DNA of 55,083 nucleotides from Bacteroidetes bacterium OLB12 (GTDB taxonomy: Bacteria; Bacteroidota; Bacteroidia; Cytophagales; Cyclobacteriaceae). Where the stretch lies: assembly GCA_001567185.1 (NCBI GenBank), contig LNFR01000094.1, forward strand, positions 1-55,083, written 5' to 3'. Numbering within the stretch: position 1 is the stretch's first letter; the number at the start of each line of letters is the position of its first letter. The position numbers and the translations under genes were made by a program. The notes beneath the pieces were generated by a model, which saw nothing but the letters and a program-made list of their open reading frames with translations, made no database searches and was not told the origin of the DNA. Below, in pieces: positions 18,054 through 28,649 of this stretch.

Positions 18054-19283
18054 TTACAAAGATACGTTTTTAGGCCAGCATAAATAGTTTTTTTCAACGA
18101 TTTTGCTAATGGCTTTAATGCTGGGCAAATCCGATGCGTGCGCAATGTCCACCACCTCGCCACTTCGTGTAAGTATGTTAATGGACTTACCTCCTGAAAT
18201 GTAGGCTTCATTACTCACTACCCCATGCGAATAAAGGTATTGAGTGTCTTTTTGCAGGATGCCATACACCTGGCCAATTTCCTGGCGCACTTTACTCACT
18301 TCACTTTTTCGGATGGGGCTGCTGGAAAGCACAATCTGAAATAATTCGCGTTGCAGCAGCCGGTTACACAAGCCGGAAAGAATGGCATCGGTATGGTTTC
18401 GCCAAAGTTTTATGGCCCCCCAGATGTCGTGATCATCCAATTGGCCAAACAAATCCAACAATTCTTTATCGTGTGTAAAATCTTCTATGCGGTAGTCCTT
18501 GTGCAGCAGCCGCGCAAGCGCTTCGCTGGCCGGCAACCGATCGCCAGCTTGTAACAGGTATTGCGCTCTCCGGATAATATTAACCAGCATGCGTTCGCCA
18601 CTTAAAGCGGTTTTGTGTAAGTAAACCTGCCAGTACATCAGCCTTCGGGCATGCAGGAAATTTTCAATACTATAAATCCCTTTTTCCTCTACCACCAACT
18701 GATCCTGATGCACGTTTAGCATGGCCACAATACGATCTACACCAATGGTACCTTCCATTACACCGGTAAAAAAACTATCACGGGTAAGGTAATCCAGTCT
18801 GTCAATATCCAGTTGGCTGCTGATGAGCTGATGAAAAAACTTTCGCGGATAGCTGTTGCGGAAAAACTGTAAGGCCAGATCAAGCGCTCCGTTAAACCGG
18901 GTATTGAGCGCGCGCATAAACAGGTACGAGATGCTTTCGTGTTTTACTTCTTTAAGCAGGGTTTCTTCCAGCGCATGCGAAAATGGCCCGTGCCCTATGT
19001 CGTGCAATAAGATGGCAACCTGGGCAGCTTCGGCTTCGGCCTCCGAAATTTCTATTCCTTTCTGTTGCAGGGTTTTTAATACGCGCCCCATCAGGTGCAT
19101 GGCCCCCAACGCATGGTGAAACCGCGTATGGTGGGCACCCGGATACACCAGGTCGCTAAGTCCTAATTGCTTGATGTAGCGTAACCGCTGAAAGTAGGGA
19201 TGCTGAATCAGGTCATAAATCAACTCGCCCGGTATTGATATAAAACCGTAAACAGGATCGTTGATGATTTTCTTTTTATTCAA
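18054..19283 (-). CDS. HD-domain phosphohydrolase (dGTPase/SAMHD1-like)
   Basis: A 409-residue HD-superfamily protein with [20 protein letters not shown] and [14 protein letters not shown] near the N-terminus. The metal-binding HD pair sits in [16 protein letters not shown] (about residues 92-106), and [13 protein letters not shown] follows. These match deoxynucleotide triphosphohydrolase-like proteins commonly encoded beside lpxD in Bacteroidota. The start codon is TTG: the frame has a stop a few codons upstream and no usable ATG, and the conserved [12 protein letters not shown] begins right after it. It heads the lipid A operon and is divergent from porX, 57 bases away. Confidence 0.85.
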   Translation of the reverse strand: MNKKKIINDPVYGFISIPGELIYDLIQHPYFQRLRYIKQLGLSDLVYPGAHHTRFHHALGAMHLMGRVLKTLQQKGIEISEAEAEAAQVAILLHDIGHGPFSHALEETLLKEVKHESISYLFMRALNTRFNGALDLALQFFRNSYPRKFFHQLISSQLDIDRLDYLTRDSFFTGVMEGTIGVDRIVAMLNVHQDQLVVEEKGIYSIENFLHARRLMYWQVYLHKTALSGERMLVNIIRRAQYLLQAGDRLPASEALARLLHKDYRIEDFTHDKELLDLFGQLDDHDIWGAIKLWRNHTDAILSGLCNRLLQRELFQIVLSSSPIRKSEVSKVRQEIGQVYGILQKDTQYLYSHGVVSNEAYISGGKSINILTRSGEVVDIAHASDLPSIKAISKIVEKNYLCWPKNVSL

Positions 19284-19340
19284 GCAGCCTCAGATTGATT
19301 TATAACGTTTAACTTAGAAAGTTTTTTACAATTCTTACTC

Positions 19341-20900
19341 ATGCAAAGATATACCATTTTGTGGGCGGACGATGAGATTGATTTGCTCAAACCGCATATT
19401 TTGTTCCTGCAACAACGGGGGTATGATATTACCCCGGTAAACAATGGAGCAGAAGCGGTTGAACTTTGTGAAGCCCGCCACTTCGATGTGGTGTTTTTAG
19501 ATGAACACATGCCGGGTGTGTCGGGCCTGGAGGCACTAACTCAAATCAAAAATAACAAGCCCAATCTGCCAGTAGTAATGATTACCAAAAATGAAGAAGA
19601 GCAGATTATGGAAGAGGCCATTGGGGCTAAAATTGACGACTACCTGATTAAACCCATAAACCCAAGCCAGATATTATTAACTGTAAAGAAAATTCTGGAT
19701 AACAAGCGGCTGGTTATTGAAAAGACAAACCTGGGGTATCAACAAGAGTTCAGAAAAATCAGCATGGCTTTTTTAGACGACATGAATCATGCGCAGTGGG
19801 CTGATATTTATAAGAAACTGGTGTTTTGGGAACTGCAAATGGAAGAAGCCAACAACCGCGATATGGCCGAGGTGCTGGAAATGCAGAAGGTAGAGGCTAA
19901 TCTGAATTTTTGCCGCTTTATAAAACGGAATTATGAAAACTGGCTTAACAATCCCAATGCTGATAAACCGCTGCTTTCACATCAACTCATGAAAAAGAAA
20001 GTGTTTCCGGAATTGAAGAGCGGTACACCTTGCTTTTTTGTATTGATTGACAACCTGCGGTGGGATCAATGGAAAATAATTGAACCCTTGTTGAGTGAGT
20101 ATTTTAATATCGAACAGGAAGAATCTTATTATTCTATTCTTCCTACTACAACCGCTTATGCGCGCAATGCTATTTTTTCAGGCATGATGCCCTCTGAGAT
20201 GGCCAAATCTCATCCGGATCTTTGGGTGGGCGAAGATGAGGATGAATCTAAGAATAACTTTGAAGGTGATTTTTTGGCCAAACAGGTGCGTAAGAATAAT
20301 CTCAACATAAAATTCTCGTACAACAAAATTAAAAAACTGGAAGAAGGTCGCGAACTGGCAGATTCCATTCACAATCTGTTTCATAACGATTTGAATGTAA
20401 TCGTTTATAATTTCGTAGATATGCTTTCGCACGCCCGCACCGACATGGCCATGATTCGGGAACTTGCTCCTGATGAATCCGCGTATCGATCCATCACCCG
20501 GTCGTGGTTTATGCACTCGCCCTTGTTTGAAATTTTGAGGAAAGTAGCTGAAAAGAAAGTGAAGGTGATTATTACCACCGATCATGGTACGGTGCGCGTA
20601 AAGCGGCCGTTTAAAATTGTGGGCGATAAAAGTGTAAATACCAATTTGCGCTACAAACAAGGTAAAAACCTGGGCTTTGAGGGCGATAAGATCTTTGAAG
20701 CACCCAAACCCGAACGTTTTTTCTTGCCTAAAACCAATGTATCAACCGCCTATGTGTTTGCCACCGAAGATCAGTTCTTTGCTTACCCCAATAACTATAA
20801 TTATTATGTAAATTTTTATAAAGACACGTTTCAGCATGGTGGGGTAAGCCTGGAAGAGATCATCATTCCATATATTTTGCTATCTTCGAAGAATGCCTGA
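19341..20900 (+). CDS. porX: PorX-type response regulator with PglZ domain
   Basis: A 519-residue two-domain regulator. Residues 1-125 are a receiver domain with the acidic pair in WADDE, the phosphoacceptor Asp54 in VVFLDEHMPG and a C-terminal lysine in DDYLIKP. Residues about 200-519 are an alkaline-phosphatase-superfamily PglZ domain with metal sites in VLIDNLRWDQW, TTTAYARNAIFSG and TTDHGTV. PorX controls T9SS gene expression with PorY and an ECF sigma factor in Porphyromonas and flavobacteria. The PglZ domain of PorX is reported to be a phosphodiesterase acting on oligonucleotides. It is cotranscribed with tsaE, whose start it overlaps by 8 bases. Confidence 0.92.
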   Translation: MQRYTILWADDEIDLLKPHILFLQQRGYDITPVNNGAEAVELCEARHFDVVFLDEHMPGVSGLEALTQIKNNKPNLPVVMITKNEEEQIMEEAIGAKIDDYLIKPINPSQILLTVKKILDNKRLVIEKTNLGYQQEFRKISMAFLDDMNHAQWADIYKKLVFWELQMEEANNRDMAEVLEMQKVEANLNFCRFIKRNYENWLNNPNADKPLLSHQLMKKKVFPELKSGTPCFFVLIDNLRWDQWKIIEPLLSEYFNIEQEESYYSILPTTTAYARNAIFSGMMPSEMAKSHPDLWVGEDEDESKNNFEGDFLAKQVRKNNLNIKFSYNKIKKLEEGRELADSIHNLFHNDLNVIVYNFVDMLSHARTDMAMIRELAPDESAYRSITRSWFMHSPLFEILRKVAEKKVKVIITTDHGTVRVKRPFKIVGDKSVNTNLRYKQGKNLGFEGDKIFEAPKPERFFLPKTNVSTAYVFATEDQFFAYPNNYNYYVNFYKDTFQHGGVSLEEIIIPYILLSSKNA

Positions 20901-21330
20901 CGGTTGGAAAAAATGCAAGGAGCCTGTAACTCTTTCAACTTTGGATGCTGTTGCTGACGAATTGCTGCGGGAGGGTAACAATCAAAAAGTTTGGCTGTTA
21001 CAAGGTGATATGGGGAGTGGTAAAACTACCTTGGTAAAGGCGTTGGTAAAACAGTCAGGCATTGAAGATCAGGTTACCAGCCCCACCTTTTCTATTGTAA
21101 ACGAATATGGTGCCGGCCGTAACAAAGTTTATCATTTTGATTTTTACAGACTAAAGCGTGATACGGAAGCATTAGACCTGGGATTTGATGAGTACCTGAT
21201 ATCGGGCAACTTGTGTTTGATTGAGTGGAGCGAAAAGGTTGCTGCTTTTTTGCCGGAGGAGCGATTTGAAATTAAGATTGAAACATTGAATGAACATACC
21301 CGAACGATATACTTTCGAGAGCAACCATGA
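20893..21330 (+). CDS. tsaE: tRNA t6A biosynthesis ATPase TsaE
   Basis: TsaE is the P-loop ATPase that works with TsaB and TsaD to place the threonylcarbamoyl group on A37 of ANN-reading tRNAs. The 145-residue protein has Walker A GDMGSGKTT (38-46), TSPTFSIVNEY, YHFDFYRL and LCLIEWSEK in family order. It overlaps porX upstream, and its stop overlaps the ald start (ATGA), so the three are translated from one transcript. Confidence 0.94.
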   Translation: MPDGWKKCKEPVTLSTLDAVADELLREGNNQKVWLLQGDMGSGKTTLVKALVKQSGIEDQVTSPTFSIVNEYGAGRNKVYHFDFYRLKRDTEALDLGFDEYLISGNLCLIEWSEKVAAFLPEERFEIKIETLNEHTRTIYFREQP

Positions 21331-22549
21331 GTGAAAAGAAGAAAACCGGATTTGAGACCCTTGCAAAGTCCGGATTGTATCCGCAGGAAGCGTTGATGCC
21401 GGTAAAGAAATCGAAGCGATCTTTTTTATTGGATTACCCCGCGAAATTTCGCTTCAGGAAAACCGGATTAGTTTAACACCCGATGCCGTGGCATTGTTGG
21501 TAAACAACGGGCATGAAGTGTGGCTGGAGACTATGGCGGGTGAAGGTTCTAAGTTTTCTGACAGGCAGTACAGCGAGGCCGGGGCCAAAATTGTGTATTC
21601 TGTTGAAGAAGTATATAAAGCAGATTTTATTCTGAAAATTGAGCCGCCCACCCTGGAGGAAATGGAATATTTCAGGCCTGGACAAACATTAATCTCGGCT
21701 TTGCAAATGGGTAATCTTAAGCAGGAGTGTATTAACACATTATTGAAAAAACGAGTTACGGCATTGGCCTACGAGTTTATAGAAGATAAGGTAGGAGGTA
21801 TGCCGATTGTGCGCGCCATGAGTGAAATAGCGGGCAGCACCGTGATGTTAATTGCAGCCGAATATTTAAGTACGGTTAATAAGGGCAAGGGTATTATTTT
21901 AGGTGGAATTACCGGAGTTCCGCCAACAAAAGTTGTAATTATTGGAGCCGGAACAGTGGCAGAATATGCAGCAAGAGCCGCATTGAGTTTAGGTGCAGAA
22001 ATACAGGTGTTCGATAATCATCTTTACAAACTAAGAAGAATTAAACATACCCTGGGTCATCAGTTTTATACATCTACCATCGATACCATTACCTTGGGCG
22101 AAACCTTAAAAGATGCAGATGTAGTGATTGGTGCATTGCGTGCCGAAAAAGGAAAGGTACGGCATGTGGTATCGGAAGAAATGGTGAAACGGATGAAGCC
22201 CGATTCACTGATCATCGATCTGAGCATTGACCAGGGAGGGTGTATTGAAACATCAGAAACCACCACGCTTAACCGGCCTGTGTTCCGGAAGCACGATATC
22301 ATTCATTACTGTGTGCCCAACGTGGCTTCGCGCGTGGCTACCACGGCCACTACTGCGCTGAGTAATATTTTTACACCAACTATTTTGCGTGCAGCTGAAG
22401 AAGGTGGTGTGGAAGAAATGATTTTCTCGCACAAATGGTTTATGAAGGGTGTTTATACGTATAAAGGATCGCTCACCAACGAATCGGTAGCACGTAAGTT
22501 TGGTATGAAGTTTAAGGATATAGAATTATTATTGGCCATCAGGGTTTAA
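21327..22549 (+). CDS. ald: Alanine dehydrogenase, one frameshift
   Basis: This is an NAD-dependent alanine dehydrogenase of the Ald/PntA family (pyruvate + ammonia to and from L-alanine). From ATG 21327 the frame runs into a stop after KSKRSF. The T6 run at 21422-21427 needs one more T. The restored text is FFIGLPREISLQENRISLTP, joined to DAVALLVNNGHEVWLETMAG, the conserved N-terminal substrate region. The Rossmann motif IGAGTVAEYAARAA and the DQGGCIETS loop follow. Corrected length is 407 residues. The start overlaps the tsaE stop. Confidence 0.88.
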
Positions 22550-22564
22550 AATGTCAAATTATAT

Positions 22565-23299
22565 ATGAGAGTATTCGCAACACTTGTTCTTATTTCAACT
22601 TGTTTAACCGGTTATGCCCAGTGGGCTATTCCCCCGCAGATGCGTGCCTCGATAACGCTGGATAACCTGGCACAAAATGGACTGAATCCAACCGACTTGT
22701 TGTACGGAATACCCATGGAGCCGGGAAAAGTAGTAGGCGATACGTACATAACCAAGGTGTGGAATATCAGCACGATAATGCTTTCCGAATCTGATAAAAT
22801 TATTGAAGGATACCCGGCTCGATACGATATTCGGGCAAATGCATTAGAGATAAAATCAAAAAGCGGCATTAAGGTTTTGAATGCAAAGAGTATCAAGAGT
22901 CTTGTGTGGATCGATTCTTTACTTATTCCGCATTATTTCGTCAACGCAAATACGTTTCGGGAAGATGGTATAGAACAAGCAGGATTATTGGAGGTTTTAG
23001 TGGATGGAGAAATCTTGTTGCTAAATAAATTTTATATTGAAGTAGTAAAGCCAAGTTATAATATAGCCATGGGGTCTGGCAGTAAGGACACAAAGCTAAT
23101 TCCCCGCACGGCTGCCTATAGTGCAAAAGCAGGCGAGTTAATCCGGATAAAAACAAAGAAAGATGTTTTAAAAATCAGTGGAGAATATAGGGATGCAATC
23201 AACAAAATAATTGCAGACCAGGGCCTTAAGGTAAATAAACAATATGATCTGATTGAAATCTTTGTTCGCCTGAATGAACTGAAGCAGGCTGCTAAGTAA
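22565..23299 (+). CDS. Secreted protein of unknown function
   Basis: A 244-residue exported protein with a signal peptide ([19 protein letters not shown], cleavage near YAQ-W). The mature part shows alternating strands ([34 protein letters not shown]) and a C-terminal helical region ([20 protein letters not shown]). No catalytic motif is visible. The pattern is like small conserved Bacteroidota periplasmic proteins without an assigned role. It lies 15 bases after ald and overlaps the end of convergent valS by 8 bases. Confidence 0.7.
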   Translation: MRVFATLVLISTCLTGYAQWAIPPQMRASITLDNLAQNGLNPTDLLYGIPMEPGKVVGDTYITKVWNISTIMLSESDKIIEGYPARYDIRANALEIKSKSGIKVLNAKSIKSLVWIDSLLIPHYFVNANTFREDGIEQAGLLEVLVDGEILLLNKFYIEVVKPSYNIAMGSGSKDTKLIPRTAAYSAKAGELIRIKTKKDVLKISGEYRDAINKIIADQGLKVNKQYDLIEIFVRLNELKQAAK

Positions 23300-25953
23300 G
23301 CTTTGCCAACGCATCTTCGTACGATGCTATTTTTGCTTCTGCATCAGCTTTTTTCTTGCGTTCTAATTCAATAACCTGCGGTGGTGCACCCGCAACAAAT
23401 TTTTCATTCGAAAGTTTTTTATCAACACTAACCAAAAAAGCCACGCAGATAAGCAATTTCTTTTTGTAGCGATACTCTCTCTTTTTCAACGTCAATCTTT
23501 CCTTCCAACACCACAATGTATTCTGTGGTGCCAACAAGGAATGAAGTTCCGGTTGGTTTTTCATTTCCTGTTAATAGCGCATTCAGGTTGGCAAGCTTGC
23601 TAACAATTGGCCAGAATTTTTGAATGCCTTGCTTGCTGCAAAACAACGTCAAGCTTTCTTTGGGCGACATTCCTTTCGCGTTGCGCAGGTTCCGGACTTG
23701 TGCAATTAATTCAAACGCAATGGCCGCTTCACTAATTAACGTTTCATTAACTGTACCTGATACTGGCCAGTTTGAAATAATAATGTTTTCTTTTGGTTTA
23801 CGCGGAGAAAGCTCACTCCACAGCTCCTCGGTTATGAACGGCATGAAGGGATGCAAAACTTTCAAAACGGATTCAAAGAGCGATACGGTTTTACCGAAGG
23901 TAATGGCATCAATGGGTTTGCCATATTCTGGTTTAATCATTTCCAGGTACCAGGCGCAGAAATCATCCCAGATTAATTTGTAAACTGCCTGCAGGGCATC
24001 GGACATGCGGAACTTACTGAAGTGATCATTAATCTCGGTAAGCGATTGGTTGAACTTTGATTCAAACCATTCTGTGGCAATAGTACACTCCTGTGGTTGC
24101 GATAGGGTTTTGTCAACTTCCCAACCTTTTACCAGGCGAAAGGCATTCCAGATTTTGTTGGCAAAATTTCTTCCTTGCTCCACCAGTTTTTCATCATACA
24201 AAAGATCATTGCCTGCCGGAGAACTGAACAGCATACCCGTGCGCACAGCATCGGCACCATAGGTGGCAATCAACGCTAAAGGATCGGGCGAGTTACCAAG
24301 CGACTTCGACATTTTACGACCAAGCTTATCGCGCACAATACCGGTTAAGTACACATGCTCGAACGGTTTTTTGTCCATATACTCGTAGCCGGCAATAATC
24401 ATTCGGGCAACCCAAAAGAATAAAATTTCGGGTGCGGTTACCAGTACGTTGGTCGGGTAGAAGAAATCAAGATCTTTATTTTTTCCCGGAATAATTTTTC
24501 CGGAAGCCTTGTCGAAATATTCGTCTTTAAATCCACCAAAAACTTCAATCGGCCACAGCCAACTGGAAGCCCAGGTATCCAGCACATCAGCATCCTGCGT
24601 TAATTTTGAATTTTGAATCTTAAATTTTGAATGATAAATCCGATACGCTTCTTCTTCCGTTTCGGCAACCACAAAATTTCCGGCATCATCATACCAGGCA
24701 GGAATACGATGGCCCCACCACAACTGGCGCGAGATGCACCAATCGCGTACGTTTTCCATCCAATGGCGATAGGTGTTCTTATACTTAGAGGGGTGTAATT
24801 TAATTTCGTCCTCTTCAACCGCATTCAGGGCACGCCTGGATATCTCCTTCATCTTAATGAACCATTGCAAGGAGAGTTTCGGTTCAATTACCGAGTTGGT
24901 ACGCTCCGACCTACCAATGCGGGTAATAAACTCTTCTTCTTTAACCAAATGGCCAGCCTCGCGCAAATCTTTCACAATCTCTTTGCGAACCACAAACCGG
25001 TCTTTGCCTACATATTTTGGCATCTCGCTCTTTTCATTGATGGTGCCATCATCGTTTATAGTATCAATGATCGGTAGGTTATGCCGTAAACCAATTTCGT
25101 AGTCATTCACATCGTGGGCCGGTGTAACCTTTAAACACCCGGTACCAAATGTTTTGTCAACGTACGCATCGGCAATAACCGGTATTTCGCGATTAATAAA
25201 TGGAACAAGTATTTTTTGTCCAATCAAATGCTGGTAACGCTCATCGGTTGGATTAACCGCAATGGCCACATCGCCCATAATGGTTTCGGGGCGTTGGGTG
25301 GCAATAGTAATCCAGTCATCCGGAGTATCCTTTATTTTATAGCGCACAGAATAAAGCACCGATTTTTCACCCTCTTCTTTATAAAGAACTTCTTCGTTCG
25401 ATACGGTGGTCTTCGCCTCTACATCCCAGTTAATCATGCGCTGGCTGCGATAGATATAGCCTTTGTTATATAAATCAACAAACACGCGTATTACGGCCTT
25501 GTAATAATCGGCATCCATCGTAAAAGCGGTTCGGTCCCAATCGCACGAAGCCCCTAACTTTTTAAGTTGTTCCAGGATAATGCCGCCATATTTTTCTTTC
25601 CACTCCCACGCATACTTCAAAAATTCATCGCGCGTAAGCTGCGATTTTTTAATACCTTTTTCGCGCAGCATCTGCACCACTTTGGCTTCGGTAGCAATGG
25701 AGGCATGATCAGTGCCGGGTACCCAGCAAGCTTCTTTGCCTTCCATGCGGGCTTTACGGATGAGGACATCCTGAATGGTATTGTTAAGCATGTGGCCCAT
25801 GTGCAAAACCCCGGTAACATTGGGTGGAGGTATCACTATGCAAAATGGCTCTTTGCCTGAGGCGGAATTGGCAGAAAAATAACCGGCTTCCATCCAGTAT
25901 TGGTACCATTTGTCTTCAACTTCGGAAGGGTTGTATTTGGTAGAAAGTGCCAT
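23292..25953 (-). CDS. valS: Valyl-tRNA synthetase, one frameshift near the C-terminus
   Basis: ValS charges tRNA-Val and edits mischarged threonine. From ATG 25953 ([17 protein letters not shown]) it has the class I signature HMGHML and KMSKS ([15 protein letters not shown]), an intact editing domain and the anticodon-binding domain. After KEIAYLRGF an A6 run at 23434-23439 (T6 in sense) is one base too long, giving an early stop. Removing one base continues as [14 protein letters not shown] and the C-terminal coiled coil to a stop at 23292, making 886 residues. Because the gene should be essential, a sequencing indel is the natural explanation. A six-codon upstream extension (to 25971) is possible but unlikely. 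Confidence 0.93.
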
Positions 25954-25983
25954 AAAACGAAGAAAATGCAAATCTTAAGTCGG

Positions 25984-25991
25984 CAAAAATA
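25984..25991 (-). promoter_or_regulatory. Bacteroidota -7 box for valS
   Basis: On the minus strand it reads TATTTTTG, a perfect TAnnTTTG match, 31 bases before the valS ATG. No TTG lies at the usual 17-23 base spacing (one lies at 12), so only the -7 element is well supported. Confidence 0.42.
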
Positions 25992-26086
25992 GGAAAAGAA
26001 GGGCAATGTGTTGCGCTAATGGATTTCAATTAAATCCAACCTGTATGGTTTATTCGTAAGTTTATACTACGCAAACGAGTTAGAAA

Positions 26087-27214
26087 ATGAATAACCCCAC
26101 TACGTTAGAGGATTCGAAACCCGAACAAATTGAATGGAAGCAATTGTGGAGCCTTGCCGCACTTTATGGTTCCATTGTAATTGGCTGGATAGCTTATCAT
26201 AATTATCAGCCCAAGCTGCTTACCCAATTTAACTTTACCGAATTTTCGTTTGCACTCATTCTTGCGCAAAGCATTATTCTGGTAATTACCCCGCCCATTG
26301 CGGGCCGCATTGGCGACCGGTTTCGGTTTAAATCCGGGCACCGCATTCCGATTATTTCATCGGGTATCAGTTTTGCAGCCATGATCTTTATGGCGGTAGC
26401 CTTTACATTGCTCGGCAACCCCGGAGAAATTTTTAAGTGGGTTTTACCTGTTTTGATTGTGTTGTGGCTTATTTCTATGAGCATTTTCACCAGCCCGGCA
26501 CTTTCCACCCTCGAACTTTTTACGCCTATCGATAAGCTGCCGCGGGCCATGGCAGTTCTTACCATTGTAGCCAACCTGATTTATTCGTTAGAGCCGGTTA
26601 TTGTTGATCTGATTGATTACCTCGGTGCGCCAATCACCTTTATATGCGGTGGAGTAGTGGTGTTTGTATCGGGCTATGCTCTAAAGAAAAACTCATTGAG
26701 TTTGTTTAGTAGCCAAAGTCAGCGGCCACGCGCAGAAATCCGGTTTGATACCCAGCGATCAAATTACCTGTATATTTTTTTTATGGGAGCGGCACTTGGG
26801 TTAACTACAACGTTGCTCTTCAACTATTTTCCAGACTTACTTCAGGCTAACCTGGGGCATATCATTTCCTGGGAGGGAAAATGGCTGCTGGTGGGTATAT
26901 TGGTTGTTACAGCCGTGCTTTCGCTACCGGCCAGCGATTTCATAAATAGGATTGGTGTTTATAAATCGTTCTGGTGGAGTTTTCTGATTAATTCGCTTAC
27001 GCTGATTGGATTGTTTGGTATTAGTTCGGGCTGGGTTACTCTACTCCTGCTTTTGATTTATACAATTTCGTTTACGTTGCTTTCCATAAGCTCACTGCCA
27101 TTGGCTATCGAAAAGGCAAACTACTATGAGAAAGTTTTTTGTGTCGGAATTTTCTTCAGCGGGGTGGCATTGCCCGATGGCATGGTTGAAATTATACAGG
27201 CTATGAATGGTTAA
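26087..27214 (+). CDS. Major facilitator superfamily transporter
   Basis: A 375-residue integral membrane protein with about 10-12 hydrophobic helices. The loop GRIGDRFRFKSGHRIPII after helix 2 resembles the sodium/sugar or SLC45-like MFS branch (G-x3-D-R...G-RRP). The N-terminal 25 residues are polar and cytoplasmic. The second half keeps a similar repeat (NRIGVYKSFWWSF). The substrate is unknown. It stands alone, with its stop overlapping convergent rsmF by 4 bases. Confidence 0.78.
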   Translation: MNNPTTLEDSKPEQIEWKQLWSLAALYGSIVIGWIAYHNYQPKLLTQFNFTEFSFALILAQSIILVITPPIAGRIGDRFRFKSGHRIPIISSGISFAAMIFMAVAFTLLGNPGEIFKWVLPVLIVLWLISMSIFTSPALSTLELFTPIDKLPRAMAVLTIVANLIYSLEPVIVDLIDYLGAPITFICGGVVVFVSGYALKKNSLSLFSSQSQRPRAEIRFDTQRSNYLYIFFMGAALGLTTTLLFNYFPDLLQANLGHIISWEGKWLLVGILVVTAVLSLPASDFINRIGVYKSFWWSFLINSLTLIGLFGISSGWVTLLLLLIYTISFTLLSISSLPLAIEKANYYEKVFCVGIFFSGVALPDGMVEIIQAMNG

Positions 27215-28578
27215 CGATGGGTGGTCATCCGGATGCGCCAGTTGGATGGATACAAATTATTGGTGCGATTTCCCAGGTGATTTACCCAACCCAGGTTGAG
27301 GTTGTGATACTGAACAAGTCCAAATCCTTTTTGAGTTGAATCAAAAAATTGGGTATCCTTTCGCAGGTAAGCAATGGCGTCCGCTTCACTTAAATCTGTT
27401 ATCTGGAAAAAATCAGATTGAATGGCGTTGGATAGTGCAAAGGCATGCGCGGGTATAAGTTTATCGTGTTTTACTTCGCTACGGCTGTTCCTTTACCAAT
27501 CGGATAAAGCAGGTTACTGATCCACGCCACTTCACTAAGTAATAAATCCGGAATTTGCAGAATCAGATCGTCTTGTTGTACCCACCGAAACCGATCTGGT
27601 TCTTTCGTCCATGGTTTTATGCGGTCTATAACGTTGGTTGTTGGGGTGTTCAACCTTGCGCCAGGTTTTATTCTTACCCCATCGGTGTTTTCTTTTTTGA
27701 TAAATGCTGAAAATAAAAAAACCTTCGCCTTGTACGCGATGCGGATAAAAACGATAGCCGACAGATGGCCCGAACGAAATGGTTTCGATATTCCAGGCTT
27801 CCGGCTGTTGTATGGAAACAAATTCAACAGCGTGTTCCTTGGCCCAGGTACTTAGGTTTTCTTCATTTTCAAAGCGGTTGTAGGTACATGTGCTATAGAT
27901 CAGCAAACCATTTTGCTTCAGAGCGGGCCACACATCGTTCAGTATTCTTCGTTGGCGCTGACTGCAAAGCATTACATTTTCTTCCGACCATTCGGTTTGG
28001 GCCTCCGGGTCCTTCCGGAATAGACCTTCTCCGGAACACGGAGCATCCACCAGAATAATATCAAAGTAGCCTTTAAGTTTTTGAAAAGCCGATGGGTCGG
28101 AATTAGTAACAACAACATTGGTGTGGCCCCACTTCTGAATATTCTCCCATAAAATTTGTGCGCGGGGGCGAATGACTTCATTGCTTATTAATAACGAATC
28201 AGGCGAAAGCAGACTGAGCAGGTGTGTGGATTTGCCACCCGGGGCCGCACATAAATCCAACACCCGCAAGGGTTGCGTTAAATCTGCTGTTTGCTTTAGT
28301 ACCTGCTCCAGAAAAAGTGAGCTGGCCTCCTGCACATAATACGCACCTGCATGGAAGAGCGGATCGAGTGTAAATACGGGCCGCTCATTCAGGTAAAAGC
28401 CGTAATCGCTCCAGGGCACACGCGGCAAATCGGCTTTATATTTTGCCGGGTTAATTCGAATGGAAACGGGGGCCGGTTGCTGATGTGCCTGCACAAACTG
28501 ATCCCAATATTTTCCTAAACTATTTTTCATTCGGGTTTCGAATGCCAGGGGGAATGAAAAAGAGGGAAAGGTATTCAC
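27211..28578 (-). CDS. rsmF: RsmF-like 16S rRNA m5C methyltransferase, two frameshifts
   Basis: This is a SAM-dependent RNA 5-methylcytosine methyltransferase of the RsmB/RsmF type. The N-terminal part has LDLCAAPGGKSTHLLSLL (SAM loop), DAPCSGEGLFRKD and the catalytic cysteine in YSTCTYNRFENEE. After GEGF an A7 run at 27715-27721 (T7 in sense) is one base too long. Correcting it gives FSAFIKKENTDG and the domain ending in GKGTAVAK. A second break, a missing base at 27474, then joins VKHDKLIPAHAFALS. The reading continues to a stop at 27211, with corrected length 455 residues. The C-terminal PUA-like region therefore fills the apparently empty 27215-27470 stretch. Confidence 0.86.
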
Positions 28579-28649
28579 AGGATTCAGGATGGGTTCAAGT
28601 AAAGTAAAAATTTTAAATTAATTTCGACTTTGCGAACATAATCCAAACT

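Noticed and set aside
20178-20660. 160-codon open frame antisense to porX
   Set aside because: The sense strand encodes the conserved PglZ domain. The antisense text has no recognisable motif or start signal.
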